Below are positions 50,850-61,444 of a stretch of DNA of 64,000 nucleotides, piece by piece. Position numbers and translations under genes: made by a program. The stretch's first letter is position 1. Each line of letters begins with the position of its first letter. Origin of the DNA: Diabrotica undecimpunctata (taxonomy: Eukaryota > Arthropoda > Insecta > Coleoptera > Chrysomelidae); assembly GCF_040954645.1 (NCBI RefSeq), contig NC_092808.1, positions 118,956,049-119,020,048 on the forward strand. Direction: 5' to 3'. The notes beneath the pieces are model-generated. The model did no database searches. It was not told the DNA's origin and saw only the letters and a program-made list of their open reading frames with translations.

Positions 50850-52430
50850 CCTATAGCAGCGCTTTAGTCTGACGTGTTGATCTGCTTGATCTTGCAGCTG
50901 AGCTCTGCTTCGGTAGGCATCATCTGATGTTATCTATTCAAGTATCCGCTTTGTACATCTGTTATCTGTCATTCGACCTATGTAAACCGCATAATTTCAC
51001 TTTGCCCTTAAGTAGTACATTGCCCTTTAAGCCACACATGTTTTTTCGCTGTTATAATCATCGTTTCCACTTCGTAAGTCAACACTGGCAAAACACACAC
51101 ACTTTTAATCATATGTTGGAAGATTTGACAATACAGTTTTAACTTACCGAAGGCTGCTCAAGTCAGTCTGATATGAAGAAAAAGCTCAACGGTTTGGTTA
51201 TCTTTTCCTATGCGAATCTTGTGACCTAGATATTTATAGGCCATTACCTGGTCTATGAATCTTGTTCCTATGTACATATCTTCGTTGACTATTGTGACAA
51301 GATTTGTTATCATGTGGGTTTTGGATATATTTATATTTAATCTCCATTCTAGCGAGGAAAGGTCGAGGTGATTCAAAGTTCTCATCTATTCTATCACCTA
51401 TTAGCACATCATCTGCAAACCTCAGGTGGCTAAGCTTTTTTCCATTTATATTTATACCCTTGTCGATCAGTTAATTTCTTTACCATATATATTGCAAAAT
51501 CGTAGTGAACAGTTTCGGTGATATGGTGCCCCCCTGACGTACAACACCTATCTGAAATTTCTGAGTTTGACGATCACCCACTTTAACTCTACCTGTTGCG
51601 TTTTGGTATATGTGTTTAATCATTTGTATACACTGATAGTCAATTCGGCATTATGTCATGGCTTTTAACATTTTTTTTATTAATGGTGTCAAATGTCTTT
51701 TCATAATCCACAAACATTAAAGCTAGTGGTTTATTATATTCAGTACATTTTTCTATGAGGCTTTTTATTACCAATAGGCGTTTGTTCCATAGCTTTTTAT
51801 AAAACCGGTCTGTTCTATGGGCTGATAAAATTCTAAGTTACTTTCTAATTCTTTCCTAATTTGTTTGTAAATGGTTTATAAATATGCGAAAGTAGACTTA
51901 TGGTCCTGCAATTTCTGAGGTCGTTAGCATCGCATTTTTTATAAAGTAGGATAATTTTCACCTTATGCCACTCAGGTGAATAGGCACGAACATAATCTTT
52001 TCCCAGCCACTTTTAAGGCATCTGTCACTATTTCATCGCCCCTGGGAGACTTATTTAATCCTAATCAGTAGATCCCTAATTAGCTATCTTTGGTAAAGAT
52101 CCACTATGGATATATGGCTGTCATTTAACCCACACATACATCAAAATCACCTCCTGTTATGACTATTTCCTATGGTAGAGTATATCTTCTAATTATTTAT
52201 AGAAAACTTTGTTTTTCGTTGTCACCCAAACGGATTTTAGGGGCATACACAGAAAATACTTCTTTCTCAACTACAAATTATACTTGGTATCTCTTCCTAC
52301 ATACCACAATAATTAATATTCTTGACCTAGTTCTTTTACCTTGTCCTTTTGCCACCTTATCCTTTTTCACCTCGTCTCTGGAATTAAAGTAATTAGTAGT
52401 CTCTTTCTTTTTAACGAACATTTTAACTCC
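50850..52430 (-). pseudogene. RTE-like LINE, endonuclease to C-terminus, degraded
   Basis: Minus strand. An endonuclease remnant (VYAPKIRLGDNEKQSFL and VITGGDFDVCVG, about 52240-52110) is followed by RT: MFVDYEKTFDTINKKNVKSH (first Asp, about 51700) and VGVVRQGGTISPKLFTT (about 51550). LSHLRFADDVLIGDRIDENF (intact FADD, about 51420) comes next, then NINISKTHMITNL and VMAYKYLGHKIRIGKDNQTV (51240-51180), VLPVLTYEVET (about 51075), and the C-terminal debris. Frameshifts separate these blocks. It ends about 265 bp before the (TA)n tract at 52695. Confidence 0.83.
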
Positions 52431-52694
52431 ATACTCCTACTACCTGTACGAATTTTAAGATTATATTCTGGTTTTTCTAACTATATAATACTGTTCCTCC
52501 TGAAATAGTTCTTAGAGGAAAATCCTATCGAATGCTCAGTTTGCTAGTGGAATATTGTACCTCAAAAGATAGTATGATTTCAACATAATTGTTGTTACAT
52601 TGAAGAAGTTTCTTTCAATTATCCGGCCACTAGAAGACACGTGTGTGTTATATGTCAAAATGTAAAATACAATTTCAAGATGTGTTTTATTTCT

Positions 52695-52716
52695 GTATAT
52701 ATATATATATATATAT
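52695..52716. repeat. (TA)n, left part of interrupted microsatellite
   Basis: TA repeat ending exactly where the LTR begins. The tract resumes at 61370 after the second LTR, showing that the retrotransposon inserted into a longer (TA)n run. Confidence 0.9.
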
Positions 52717-54205
52717 TGTAACGATTGGGGTTTATAGAAAATAATTTATAAGTTATATACTACATAATATTAGATATAAAAAAGTATTTGATTATTTTAA
52801 ATAAGTTATATACTAGAGAATTTTATAAAAATATATTTATGTGAGGGCATTTTAAGAAATTAGCATATAATAATTGTAAAAAGTTGTATTTTAATATTGT
52901 AAATATATATAAGTGAGCCATGTGCATAGGCAACCAAAATTACTCTCGGAGTAATTTGACAGATAGAAATTAATCATAAGGGAATATAAAGTGGGGTTAT
53001 ATAATATATTGTTTGAAATGTGTATTTTATTAAATTAGAGTGTTAGTTACTAATTTAATTATATATTCTGATCTGAAAAGCCTAAATGTAAACAAAATTA
53101 TTAATAGAAAAGAATGGAATTCTCTGGATCTCCGGAGATGGCCATGTTTGCGAAATGGTTTGTTCCAGAAAATTCATACAAGTATGAAATAGAACAAATT
53201 GGAACATGATCTCTTACGAGATGGTTCTAGAATATCAAAAAGATATAAATACCCGTGATTTGGATTCAAGAGGGCAGTTTTTGAAAGTTTTTAGTCAGAA
53301 AAGTTTTAGATAGTGCAGTCAGAAGAGTTTTAAGAAGATTTAGAAGTTTTTAGTCAGAAGTCAGGCCAGTTCATTATGAAAGTTAATAGACACATTTAGT
53401 TAGTGAATAGTGAAGTAAATTGTTGAGAATTTTCAAGAAGTCAGTCAGGAAAGTTTAGTAAGAAATATGAAAGTTAGTTGGAGTCAGTGAATCAGGTACA
53501 AATAGTCAAATTGTTTAATATAGTGAGTTAAATGAAGATTAAAAATTATGCATATAATTTAATGCACATTTATAATTATACACAAATAATTATTGAAGAT
53601 TAAAAAAAGTATATTGGAAGAAATTAAATTATATTATGGTTGGAGATTAGTATAAATCAACTTATACTAATTGGATATTGGTATATTGAAAAGAAGAATA
53701 AATATAAATGCTGTTTGCTGGTTTGGTTGGTGGTGTATAAATGCTGGTGAAGAAAACTATATCTTAAATTGGTAGAAGCTGATAATTGGAAAAAGTAATT
53801 TCACAAAAAAACAAGGATAACTGAAGTACGAAGACATTCAGTGGTGATTAGAATCTATATACTTAGTGGAAAACAGTTCATTTAGGCATTCAGTGAAAGA
53901 AAGGTACAAAATTTTGTTAATATAATTTAGTTAGTGTCATAACAATTTCAATTTTGAAGATAGTTTGTTTAAATTTTAGATTGTCTATAGAATTTAATTA
54001 GTTTTATAAGAATATCAGTTTAAAGATAGTTTATTTTAAATTTACATTGACTAGGTTAGATATATATGTGTGTTTCATAATAGTTATAATAAAGATAATT
54101 TAAAAAAGTACTTACAAGCTAATTCTTTGAGAACCGCGATAAAAACCCTATATATTATTAAAATTACTCATTGCTCATCATTCAAACAAAAAACACATCA
54201 TAACA
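52717..54205 (+). repeat. 5' LTR
   Basis: 1489 bp, TGTAACGATTGGGG...CATCATAACA. It matches 59881-61369 base for base except about 53450 (CAGTCAGGAAAG here, CAGTCAGAAAAG there). Its second half carries the promoter, and AATAAAGATAATT (about 54088) is a likely polyadenylation signal. Confidence 0.97.
53244..53250 (+). promoter_or_regulatory. TATA box of the LTR promoter
   Basis: GATATAAATACCCG, with a possible initiator (GGGCAGTTTT) about 30 bp downstream. The same sequence is in the 3' LTR. Transcripts would start inside the LTR, leaving a long R-U5 part. Confidence 0.6.
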
Positions 54206-54208
54206 ATT

Positions 54209-54226
54209 TGGCACCCAACGCGGTGG
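54209..54226 (+). promoter_or_regulatory. primer-binding site
   Basis: TGGCACCCAACGCGGTGG, three bases after the 5' LTR. It resembles the tRNA-Lys(1,2)-type PBS (TGGCGCCCAACGTGGGGC), with four mismatches. Confidence 0.75.
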
Positions 54227-54349
54227 CTCTCTATTTAAAAGAATTAGTTTGGGAAGATAAGTGCTCTCATATAATTAAATTAATTATCAGTAGAAAGGAA
54301 AAATTATAGAATTTATTTTTAATTATATTTGAACAAGTAAAGTCTCAAA

Positions 54350-56002
54350 ATGTCTCAAGGAAAGAAAGGTACAAGAAGCAAAAAGAATGAAAAAGATGTG
54401 GAAGTAGAAACACAACCTATACAAGAGGAGAGTTTAGTTCAAGTTCCACAAGATACTGCAGAAATGAATCCAGAAAGAGAGGAAAATGTCAATATGGCAG
54501 CTTTGATGTCATTAATGATGCAGATGAACAAGACAATGGAAGAGAATACGAAAAAAATGGAAGAGAATTCAAAAGAAGTCAAAGAAGACATAAAAAAAAT
54601 ACAACAGAAAATGGAAGAGAATACGAAAAAAATGGAAGAGAATTTAAAAGAAGTCAAAGAGGACATGAAAAAAATGGAACAGAAATTGGAAGAGAATTAT
54701 AGAAAATTAGAAAAGAAAATAGAAGATAATAATAATAAAATTGTAAAACAAATGGAAAAACAAATGGATAAAAAACTTGAAGCTGCAGAGAAAAAAGTTG
54801 CAAATGAAATAAAAAGTATACGGAATGACTACAAGAAAAGGATATACAATGAGAGGACAGAAGTAAAGAGGATTATTCAAGATAATAAAATAGATATAGA
54901 ACAGAAAATAGAGTTACAGAAATGTAACTTAGAAGTTAAAATTAACGAAGACAGGAGAAACACAGAAGAAAAATTAGACGATATACAACAAAATATCCAA
55001 ATGAATAGTAATCAAATAAGAAATGTGGAACAGAGAATAGATGATATTTCACAAATGAGAGACATAGGGAGACCTTACTTAAATTTAACAAATGAGACTG
55101 GGATAAAATTCTCTGGTAATATAAAAAATTTGCATCCTAGAGTATACATAAATAGTTTAAAACATAAATTAAGATTTGTGAATAATATTAATGATATTAA
55201 AGATTATATTAGAATGACATTAAATGACAATGCAGCAACTTGGTTTGCTAGTATTGAAAATGATTTAGATAACTTTCAAACATTTGAAAATAAATTTTTA
55301 AATTATTATTGGGGTGAATTAGAGCAAGCAAAGTTTAGAGAAATTCTATATTTTGGAAAGTATAATCACAATTTAAAATCAAATATGGTAGATTATGCAT
55401 TAAAACTGATAACAGTTGCAAAATATTTAGAACCACCACTTAGAGAGGATGAAACAGTCTTAAATGTATCTAGACATTTTGATGCTGATGTTGTGCAAAC
55501 CGTAACTGTACAAAATATTCAAACAATAGATAGTTTTATTAATTTTATTCAAAGAATACAAAGAGGCAATATGACAAGTAATAATAACAACAGAAAAAAC
55601 AACAATACTTTTCAATATAATAAAAATGATAATCAACAATATAGACAATCATATAACAATAATACTAGGTATGGTAATAATTTACAAAATTTTAATAATA
55701 ATAACAGCAATCAAATTAGACAAAATTGTAATAACAATACTAGTTATAATAGACAACATTTTAATAACAGTACTAATAATAATAGACAAGATTTTAACAA
55801 TAGAAGAAATACAGAGCGACCTAACTATAACAGACAGATAAATAATTGTGTTCGAAGGAATAGAAGCTGCGAAGACAGGGAACGAAATAGTACAAGGCAA
55901 GAAAATGTGAGTAGAAGTCATAGTAGGGAAAGACATAGAACATCAGATCCAAGTGGTCAGATACAATCTGACAATTCTAATAATCAAAATTTTGTGCAGT
56001 AA
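54350..56002 (+). CDS. gag: gag polyprotein
   Basis: Structural protein that assembles the virus-like particle; 550 residues, intact. The ATG has a good context (AAAATGTC) and is the first long frame after the PBS. Residues about 50-235 form a long, highly charged coiled coil. They include a tandem 25-residue duplication (TKKMEEN[S/L]KEVKED...) encoded by a 75-bp direct repeat at 54544-54693. Residues about 240-405 are the capsid-like retrotransposon gag region (AATWFASIENDLDNFQTFEN; YYWGELEQAKFREILYFGKY). The C-terminal 145 residues are Asn-rich then Arg-rich (RRNRSCEDRERN, SRSHSRERHR). There is no CCHC zinc knuckle, so RNA binding probably relies on the basic tail. The stop TAA is at 56000-56002. 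Pol follows in the -1 frame. Confidence 0.95.
   Translation: MSQGKKGTRSKKNEKDVEVETQPIQEESLVQVPQDTAEMNPEREENVNMAALMSLMMQMNKTMEENTKKMEENSKEVKEDIKKIQQKMEENTKKMEENLKEVKEDMKKMEQKLEENYRKLEKKIEDNNNKIVKQMEKQMDKKLEAAEKKVANEIKSIRNDYKKRIYNERTEVKRIIQDNKIDIEQKIELQKCNLEVKINEDRRNTEEKLDDIQQNIQMNSNQIRNVEQRIDDISQMRDIGRPYLNLTNETGIKFSGNIKNLHPRVYINSLKHKLRFVNNINDIKDYIRMTLNDNAATWFASIENDLDNFQTFENKFLNYYWGELEQAKFREILYFGKYNHNLKSNMVDYALKLITVAKYLEPPLREDETVLNVSRHFDADVVQTVTVQNIQTIDSFINFIQRIQRGNMTSNNNNRKNNNTFQYNKNDNQQYRQSYNNNTRYGNNLQNFNNNNSNQIRQNCNNNTSYNRQHFNNSTNNNRQDFNNRRNTERPNYNRQINNCVRRNRSCEDRERNSTRQENVSRSHSRERHRTSDPSGQIQSDNSNNQNFVQ
55987..55993 (+). promoter_or_regulatory. -1 ribosomal frameshift heptamer AAATTTT
   Basis: In the gag frame it reads A-AAT-TTT, a canonical X-XXY-YYZ slippery site, seven codon-phased bases before the gag stop. 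The pol frame is -1 relative to gag and is open only from 55984, so this heptamer lies inside the 19-nt overlap where a switch must occur. A downstream stimulatory structure was not identified. Confidence 0.8.
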
Positions 56003-57912
56003 ACTTTCTGAATTACAAGTTAGGCCATTGCTATTATGAAAAACCTTCTGAATTTATTTCTTTAGATGAAGAGAAAATTATTGAATCTATTAATTTAATT
56101 TATATAAATGCTTTGGCCAAAAATAAAATGATTAAGATTATGATAGATACTGGTTCAGAAAGTACTTTAGTCTCGGAGAATTTTATTTTTAATACATTAA
56201 AACTATCAGATATAATAAAGATTCCAAAAATTAAAATTATTGGTGCAAATAATAAGAAGTTGGGTGAAATTGATAAACTAGCCAATTTTAAAATTAATAT
56301 TCTTAATAAAGAAATTAATATGCAAGGATTTATTGTCAAGGATTTATGTGTTGATATATTAATGGGAAATGATGAATTGGAAAAGAAGAAAGTAAAGATA
56401 GATTTTGAAGAAAAAATGGTAACTTTGGAAGGGCAAATAATTAAATTTATGCAGAAAGATGAGGTGGAAGAAGGAATAAGAGTTGATAGGATATTATTAA
56501 AAGAAAATAATGATGTTTATGAAGAAAAAATGTATTTTGATGATAGGGAAATGTCCCAAAAGAATGTAAAGAATAGTTATTGTAGTGAATATTTAAGGAA
56601 TGGAAATTTTAAGCAGATGGATGCCTACGAGGCGGAGTGCGAAAAATTGGAAGCAAGGAATAATGAGTACGTAATGAAGAATAATTTTATTTGTAAAGAA
56701 GAAGATATAATGAAAGTTTTAAATTGCCCTGAAGAATATAAATCAATAGTCATTTCCATATTGCAGCAACACAAGGGACTTGTCAATAAAGAAAATAGAA
56801 TTGCACAAAATTATATCCATAGTATAAAAGTTAAAGAAGAAAAAGATTTTAAAACAAAATCATACCCAATACCATATAAATACAGAGAAGAAGTAAACAA
56901 AACAATTAATAATATGTTAGAAGATGGGATCATTGAGAAGGCAGACACACGTTTTATTAACCCCATAGTAGTAGTACGAAAAAGATCAGGTGAAATCAGG
57001 TTATGTTTGGATGCAAGGAATATTAACAAGATCACTGAAAAGCAATTTGAAGCACCAATGAGTATAGATGGAATACTAGGAAGAATTACAGGAATGTCAT
57101 TTTTCACTAAAATCGATTTACAGCATAGTTTTTGGTTAATACCTCTAGAAAGAAAAAGTAGACAGTATACAGGATTTCAGATAGATGGAGTAGTATATCA
57201 ATTCAAAGTAGTACCATTTGGACTTCAATCATCTTGCAGTGCTCTATGTAGATGTCTTCATGATATTTTGGATCAATATGAACATTTTGTAATTCACTAC
57301 ATTGATGATATATTAATTTTTTCTAAAACAGCTGAAGATCATGAGAAACACCTAAAAATTATAATAAATAGATTAGACAAAGTTGGACTAAAAATAAATC
57401 AAGAAAAATGTACATTTTTTCAAAAAGAAGTCATATATCTAGGTTATAAACTTAACACTAAGGGAATCGAAATGGATCCAGAACGGACACAAGTCATTCA
57501 GGAATATAAAACACCACACAATTTAAGAACTTTAAGAGGATTTATTGGAACAATTAATTATTATAAAAGGATGATACCAGATCTAAGTATAAAAGAACTT
57601 CCATTACTTGAACTACTGAGAAAAGGTGTAAAATGGAGATGGGATCAGAGAAGAGAACTAGCATTCCAAGAGATTAAGAACATTTTTCTGTCAAATTTGA
57701 AAATATACTATCCTGACTACACACAGCCATTCATATTAAGAACAGATGCATCAATAGAGAGATTATCAGGGGTATTATTACAAATACATGATGGGGTCGA
57801 ATACCCAATACAATTCATTTCAAGAATTACAAAGCCACATGAAAAGGGTTACTCAGTTTCAGAATTAGAACTAGCAAGTATAATACACTGTGTCACAAAA
57901 TTAAGTAATTAA
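55993..57912 (+). CDS. pol: pol, first part: protease, RT, start of RNase H
   Basis: Reached from gag by -1 frameshifting; no ATG is needed. The frame is open from 55984 to the stop at 57910. Residue numbers are counted from the codon at 56113. The aspartic protease has IMIDTGSEST (Asp12) and DVLMGNDEL (about 80-88). Reverse transcriptase has NMLEDGIIEKADT, FTKIDLQHSFWLIPLE (first catalytic Asp), VPFGLQSSCSALCRC and HYIDDILIFS with YIDD at 396-399. The connection is TLRGFIGTINYYKRMIPDL. RNase H starts with LRTDASIERLSGVLL (Asp545) and SVSELELASI (Glu). The frame then ends inside RNase H. All visible catalytic residues are present. Confidence 0.92.
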   Translation, partial: CAVNFLNYKLGHCYYEKPSEFISLDEEKIIESINLIYINALAKNKMIKIMIDTGSESTLVSENFIFNTLKLSDIIKIPKIKIIGANNKKLGEIDKLANFKINILNKEINMQGFIVKDLCVDILMGNDELEKKKVKIDFEEKMVTLEGQIIKFMQKDEVEEGIRVDRILLKENNDVYEEKMYFDDREMSQKNVKNSYCSEYLRNGNFKQMDAYEAECEKLEARNNEYVMKNNFICKEEDIMKVLNCPEEYKSIVISILQQHKGLVNKENRIAQNYIHSIKVKEEKDFKTKSYPIPYKYREEVNKTINNMLEDGIIEKADTRFINPIVVVRKRSGEIRLCLDARNINKITEKQFEAPMSIDGILGRITGMSFFTKIDLQHSFWLIPLERKSRQYTGFQIDGVVYQFKVVPFGLQSSCSALCRCLHDILDQYEHFVIHYIDDILIFSKTAEDHEKHLKIIINRLDKVGLKINQEKCTFFQKEVIYLGYKLNTKGIEMDPERTQVIQEYKTPHNLRTLRGFIGTINYYKRMIPDLSIKELPLLELLRKGVKWRWDQRRELAFQEIKNIFLSNLKIYYPDYTQPFILRTDASIERLSGVLLQIHDGVEYPIQFISRITKPHEKGYSVSELELASIIHCVTKLSN

Positions 57913-57922
57913 ATAATTTTAT

Positions 57923-59311
57923 TTGTTGGGTAATGAATTTACAATAGAAACAGATCACCAAGCTTTAACGTCTATATTAAATAACAAATATGGAAACAGT
58001 AGAATACATCGGTGGAGTCTAATACTTAGTGAATACTGTTTTGAAATCAAATACATTTCTGGAAAATCCAATATAGTGGCAGATGCTTTATCAAGGTTAG
58101 AAAATACATCACAAAAAGGGCAGCGAACAATAAAAATTGGATTAAATCAATTAGTAGAAAGTACTGGATTATATTCTAAAGAAGAAATTATAAGAGATCA
58201 GATCAATTTGAGTGAAAAACAAAAAGTCCTTAGGAAAGATGGAGTATATTATAAAATAATAAATGACATAGAAGTATATGTAATAACTAGAACTTTAGCA
58301 AAGAAAATATTGAAAAATATACATAACAATTATATGCATATTGGTTCAAGAAAGCTATGGATGCTATTTAGGGACAATTATTTTGCAAAGAATGACATAA
58401 GTATAGCAAAGGAAATTACTACCCAATGCCCAATATGTCAACTAAACAAAGAAAAGAATTTCAAAAACCAGAACACATATAAATCTAATGTTGTATATGA
58501 AAAACTAAATACAGTTTCCATGGATTTTATTTCAAATTTAGTTCTCAGTCCAACAGGAAAAAAGCATATACTAGTGATAGTTGATTTATATACAAAATTT
58601 ATTAAACTATATCCCTGCTCTAGAACAAATGTTAAAACATTAAAATTATATATTAATCAATTTTTCGAAGAAATAGGACCATTTAGAAATTGCATAATAG
58701 ATAATGCTACATATTTTAACAACCAAAAATTTCGGACATTTTGTGAGAAAAAGGGAATCAACATTCATTTTACAAGTATCAGACATCCTCAGGCAAATCC
58801 TGCAGAAAGATATATTAAAGAAGTTATAAAATATTTAAGGATACTGTGTCAAAATCAACACGAAACTTGGCAGCAACATATACCACAAGTAGAATATTTT
58901 TTAAATAATACACATAATTTGAATACAGAGGAAGTACCAGAATATTTAATGTTTGGCCATATAGGAAACAGAAAGTGGATTAGTGAATATAATCAGGATA
59001 TGTTAGAACAAGTAATGCAGAAAGTGAATAACAGAATTAGGAGGAAAGCTGAAAAATATATCAGAAGACAAAATCGAAATATAAAAAAACCAATCACATT
59101 TCAAAAAGGAGACCTAGTGCTAATTCGTTCACTTAGAAAAAGTAATGTTAAAGAAAACCGTTGTAAGAAATTACAACCAATGTTTGAAGGTCCATATACA
59201 ATTGAAAATCAGAATGGACTAAATAGTTATGTGTTAATAGATGCAGAGAACAGACTAAGAGGCATATTTCATATCAACGACATTTTTCAATATCATGAAG
59301 AGATTGAATAA
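57923..59311 (+). CDS. pol: pol, second part: RNase H end and integrase
   Basis: Continues pol in another frame. A frame break, with stops in both frames, lies at about 57907-57922. RNase H resumes with IETDHQALTSILNN (Asp11) and NIVADALSRL. Integrase: zinc-binding H134-x4-H139-x29-C169-x2-C172; catalytic Asp201 (VSMDFISN), Asp260 (IIDNATYF) and Glu295 (NPAERYIKE), with 34 residues between Asp260 and Glu295. The C-terminal GPY/F-type module reads MFEGPYTIENQNG. The stop is at 59309. The RNase H split probably blocks a full-length Pol, although integrase itself looks intact. There is no following env. Confidence 0.92.
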   Translation: MLGNEFTIETDHQALTSILNNKYGNSRIHRWSLILSEYCFEIKYISGKSNIVADALSRLENTSQKGQRTIKIGLNQLVESTGLYSKEEIIRDQINLSEKQKVLRKDGVYYKIINDIEVYVITRTLAKKILKNIHNNYMHIGSRKLWMLFRDNYFAKNDISIAKEITTQCPICQLNKEKNFKNQNTYKSNVVYEKLNTVSMDFISNLVLSPTGKKHILVIVDLYTKFIKLYPCSRTNVKTLKLYINQFFEEIGPFRNCIIDNATYFNNQKFRTFCEKKGINIHFTSIRHPQANPAERYIKEVIKYLRILCQNQHETWQQHIPQVEYFLNNTHNLNTEEVPEYLMFGHIGNRKWISEYNQDMLEQVMQKVNNRIRRKAEKYIRRQNRNIKKPITFQKGDLVLIRSLRKSNVKENRCKKLQPMFEGPYTIENQNGLNSYVLIDAENRLRGIFHINDIFQYHEEIE

Positions 59312-59880
59312 TGATTTCTATACCTTTAACACAAATATAATAACACTAATAACTTACTGATAGATCCATTTCATAGATAGATGGTAGATTTCTTTGTTGT
59401 GAATAAATTTGACATCATACTTGTTGAATTTTGTACATATGGAAATTGTTTGATACCCTAAAAATCATAATTTGGGGTTAGATACTATAATTGCTATAAA
59501 AATGTCTTTCTAATATAATAAAGTGGAAAAACTTACCAATTTATATTGATGAAGTTATTTTGAATGGAAATAATTCCTAGATTTTGTCTATAAATAAACA
59601 GAACACCATATCTATTATATTTTTAATTAAGGTTATATTTTATTCTCTGATATCGCATCCATTGCTCCATTTGACATGACAGTTTGACCATAGAATAGAC
59701 GAACTGTTCTCCGTTATTCTCTGTTTTGACATAGACAGCGAACAGGGATGTATTTAACACATTTTAAATAAAAAAAAAAAAAAAAAAATTTGATTTATTA
59801 AATTTAATAAGGTATGAGAAAATTAATATTTAAAAAAATAATATGTAAATTATTTATTTTAAATATTATTTTTGGGGTAT
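59312..59880 (+). other. 3' untranslated region of the retrotransposon
   Basis: AT-rich, with an A18-20 run at about 59768-59787 and no open frame, hence no env. The G-containing TTTTTGGGGTAT just before the 3' LTR takes the PPT position but is not a classic purine tract. Confidence 0.6.
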
Positions 59881-61365
59881 TGTAACGATTGGGGTTTATA
59901 GAAAATAATTTATAAGTTATATACTACATAATATTAGATATAAAAAAGTATTTGATTATTTTAAATAAGTTATATACTAGAGAATTTTATAAAAATATAT
60001 TTATGTGAGGGCATTTTAAGAAATTAGCATATAATAATTGTAAAAAGTTGTATTTTAATATTGTAAATATATATAAGTGAGCCATGTGCATAGGCAACCA
60101 AAATTACTCTCGGAGTAATTTGACAGATAGAAATTAATCATAAGGGAATATAAAGTGGGGTTATATAATATATTGTTTGAAATGTGTATTTTATTAAATT
60201 AGAGTGTTAGTTACTAATTTAATTATATATTCTGATCTGAAAAGCCTAAATGTAAACAAAATTATTAATAGAAAAGAATGGAATTCTCTGGATCTCCGGA
60301 GATGGCCATGTTTGCGAAATGGTTTGTTCCAGAAAATTCATACAAGTATGAAATAGAACAAATTGGAACATGATCTCTTACGAGATGGTTCTAGAATATC
60401 AAAAAGATATAAATACCCGTGATTTGGATTCAAGAGGGCAGTTTTTGAAAGTTTTTAGTCAGAAAAGTTTTAGATAGTGCAGTCAGAAGAGTTTTAAGAA
60501 GATTTAGAAGTTTTTAGTCAGAAGTCAGGCCAGTTCATTATGAAAGTTAATAGACACATTTAGTTAGTGAATAGTGAAGTAAATTGTTGAGAATTTTCAA
60601 GAAGTCAGTCAGAAAAGTTTAGTAAGAAATATGAAAGTTAGTTGGAGTCAGTGAATCAGGTACAAATAGTCAAATTGTTTAATATAGTGAGTTAAATGAA
60701 GATTAAAAATTATGCATATAATTTAATGCACATTTATAATTATACACAAATAATTATTGAAGATTAAAAAAAGTATATTGGAAGAAATTAAATTATATTA
60801 TGGTTGGAGATTAGTATAAATCAACTTATACTAATTGGATATTGGTATATTGAAAAGAAGAATAAATATAAATGCTGTTTGCTGGTTTGGTTGGTGGTGT
60901 ATAAATGCTGGTGAAGAAAACTATATCTTAAATTGGTAGAAGCTGATAATTGGAAAAAGTAATTTCACAAAAAAACAAGGATAACTGAAGTACGAAGACA
61001 TTCAGTGGTGATTAGAATCTATATACTTAGTGGAAAACAGTTCATTTAGGCATTCAGTGAAAGAAAGGTACAAAATTTTGTTAATATAATTTAGTTAGTG
61101 TCATAACAATTTCAATTTTGAAGATAGTTTGTTTAAATTTTAGATTGTCTATAGAATTTAATTAGTTTTATAAGAATATCAGTTTAAAGATAGTTTATTT
61201 TAAATTTACATTGACTAGGTTAGATATATATGTGTGTTTCATAATAGTTATAATAAAGATAATTTAAAAAAGTACTTACAAGCTAATTCTTTGAGAACCG
61301 CGATAAAAACCCTATATATTATTAAAATTACTCATTGCTCATCATTCAAACAAAAAACACATCAT

Positions 61366-61369
<4 letters not shown>
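59881..61369 (+). repeat. 3' LTR
   Basis: 1489 bp, the partner of 52717-54205, with one difference noted. It ends CATCATAACA and is followed at once by (TA)n. Confidence 0.97.

Positions 61370-61442
<73 letters not shown>
61370..61442. repeat. (TA)n, right part of interrupted microsatellite
   Basis: About 72 bp of TA between the 3' LTR and the truncated Penelope-like gene. Confidence 0.9.

Positions 61443-61444
<2 letters not shown>

Larger units (their letters stand above)
52717..61369 (+). mobile_element. near-intact Ty3/Gypsy LTR retrotransposon
   Basis: 8653 bp: LTR, PBS, gag, pol (protease, RT, RNase H, integrase), LTR. There is no env frame. Long LTRs (1489 bp), a tRNA-Lys-like PBS, gag without zinc knuckles and an integrase 'ANPAER' motif suggest the Osvaldo/Ulysses/Woot lineage. 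That assignment is inference from family features. Its LTRs differ at one base I could find, so the insertion is recent. The only clear defect is a frame break within RNase H at about 57907-57922. The target site lies within (TA)n, so the duplication cannot be resolved. Confidence 0.95.

Noticed and set aside
54070..54309. 79-residue frame across the end of the 5' LTR
   Set aside because: It spans the LTR-PBS junction and is repeated with a (TA)n ending at 61234; no coding logic.
54439..54666. Minus-strand Ser/Phe-rich frame
   Set aside because: Shadow of the gag coiled-coil repeat.
55626..55936. Ile-rich frames in both directions inside gag
   Set aside because: Alternate frames of the Asn-rich (AAT/AAC) gag tail.
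52717..61369. Possible env gene between pol and the 3' LTR
   Set aside because: 59312-59880 has no open frame of useful length and no membrane or furin-type motif.
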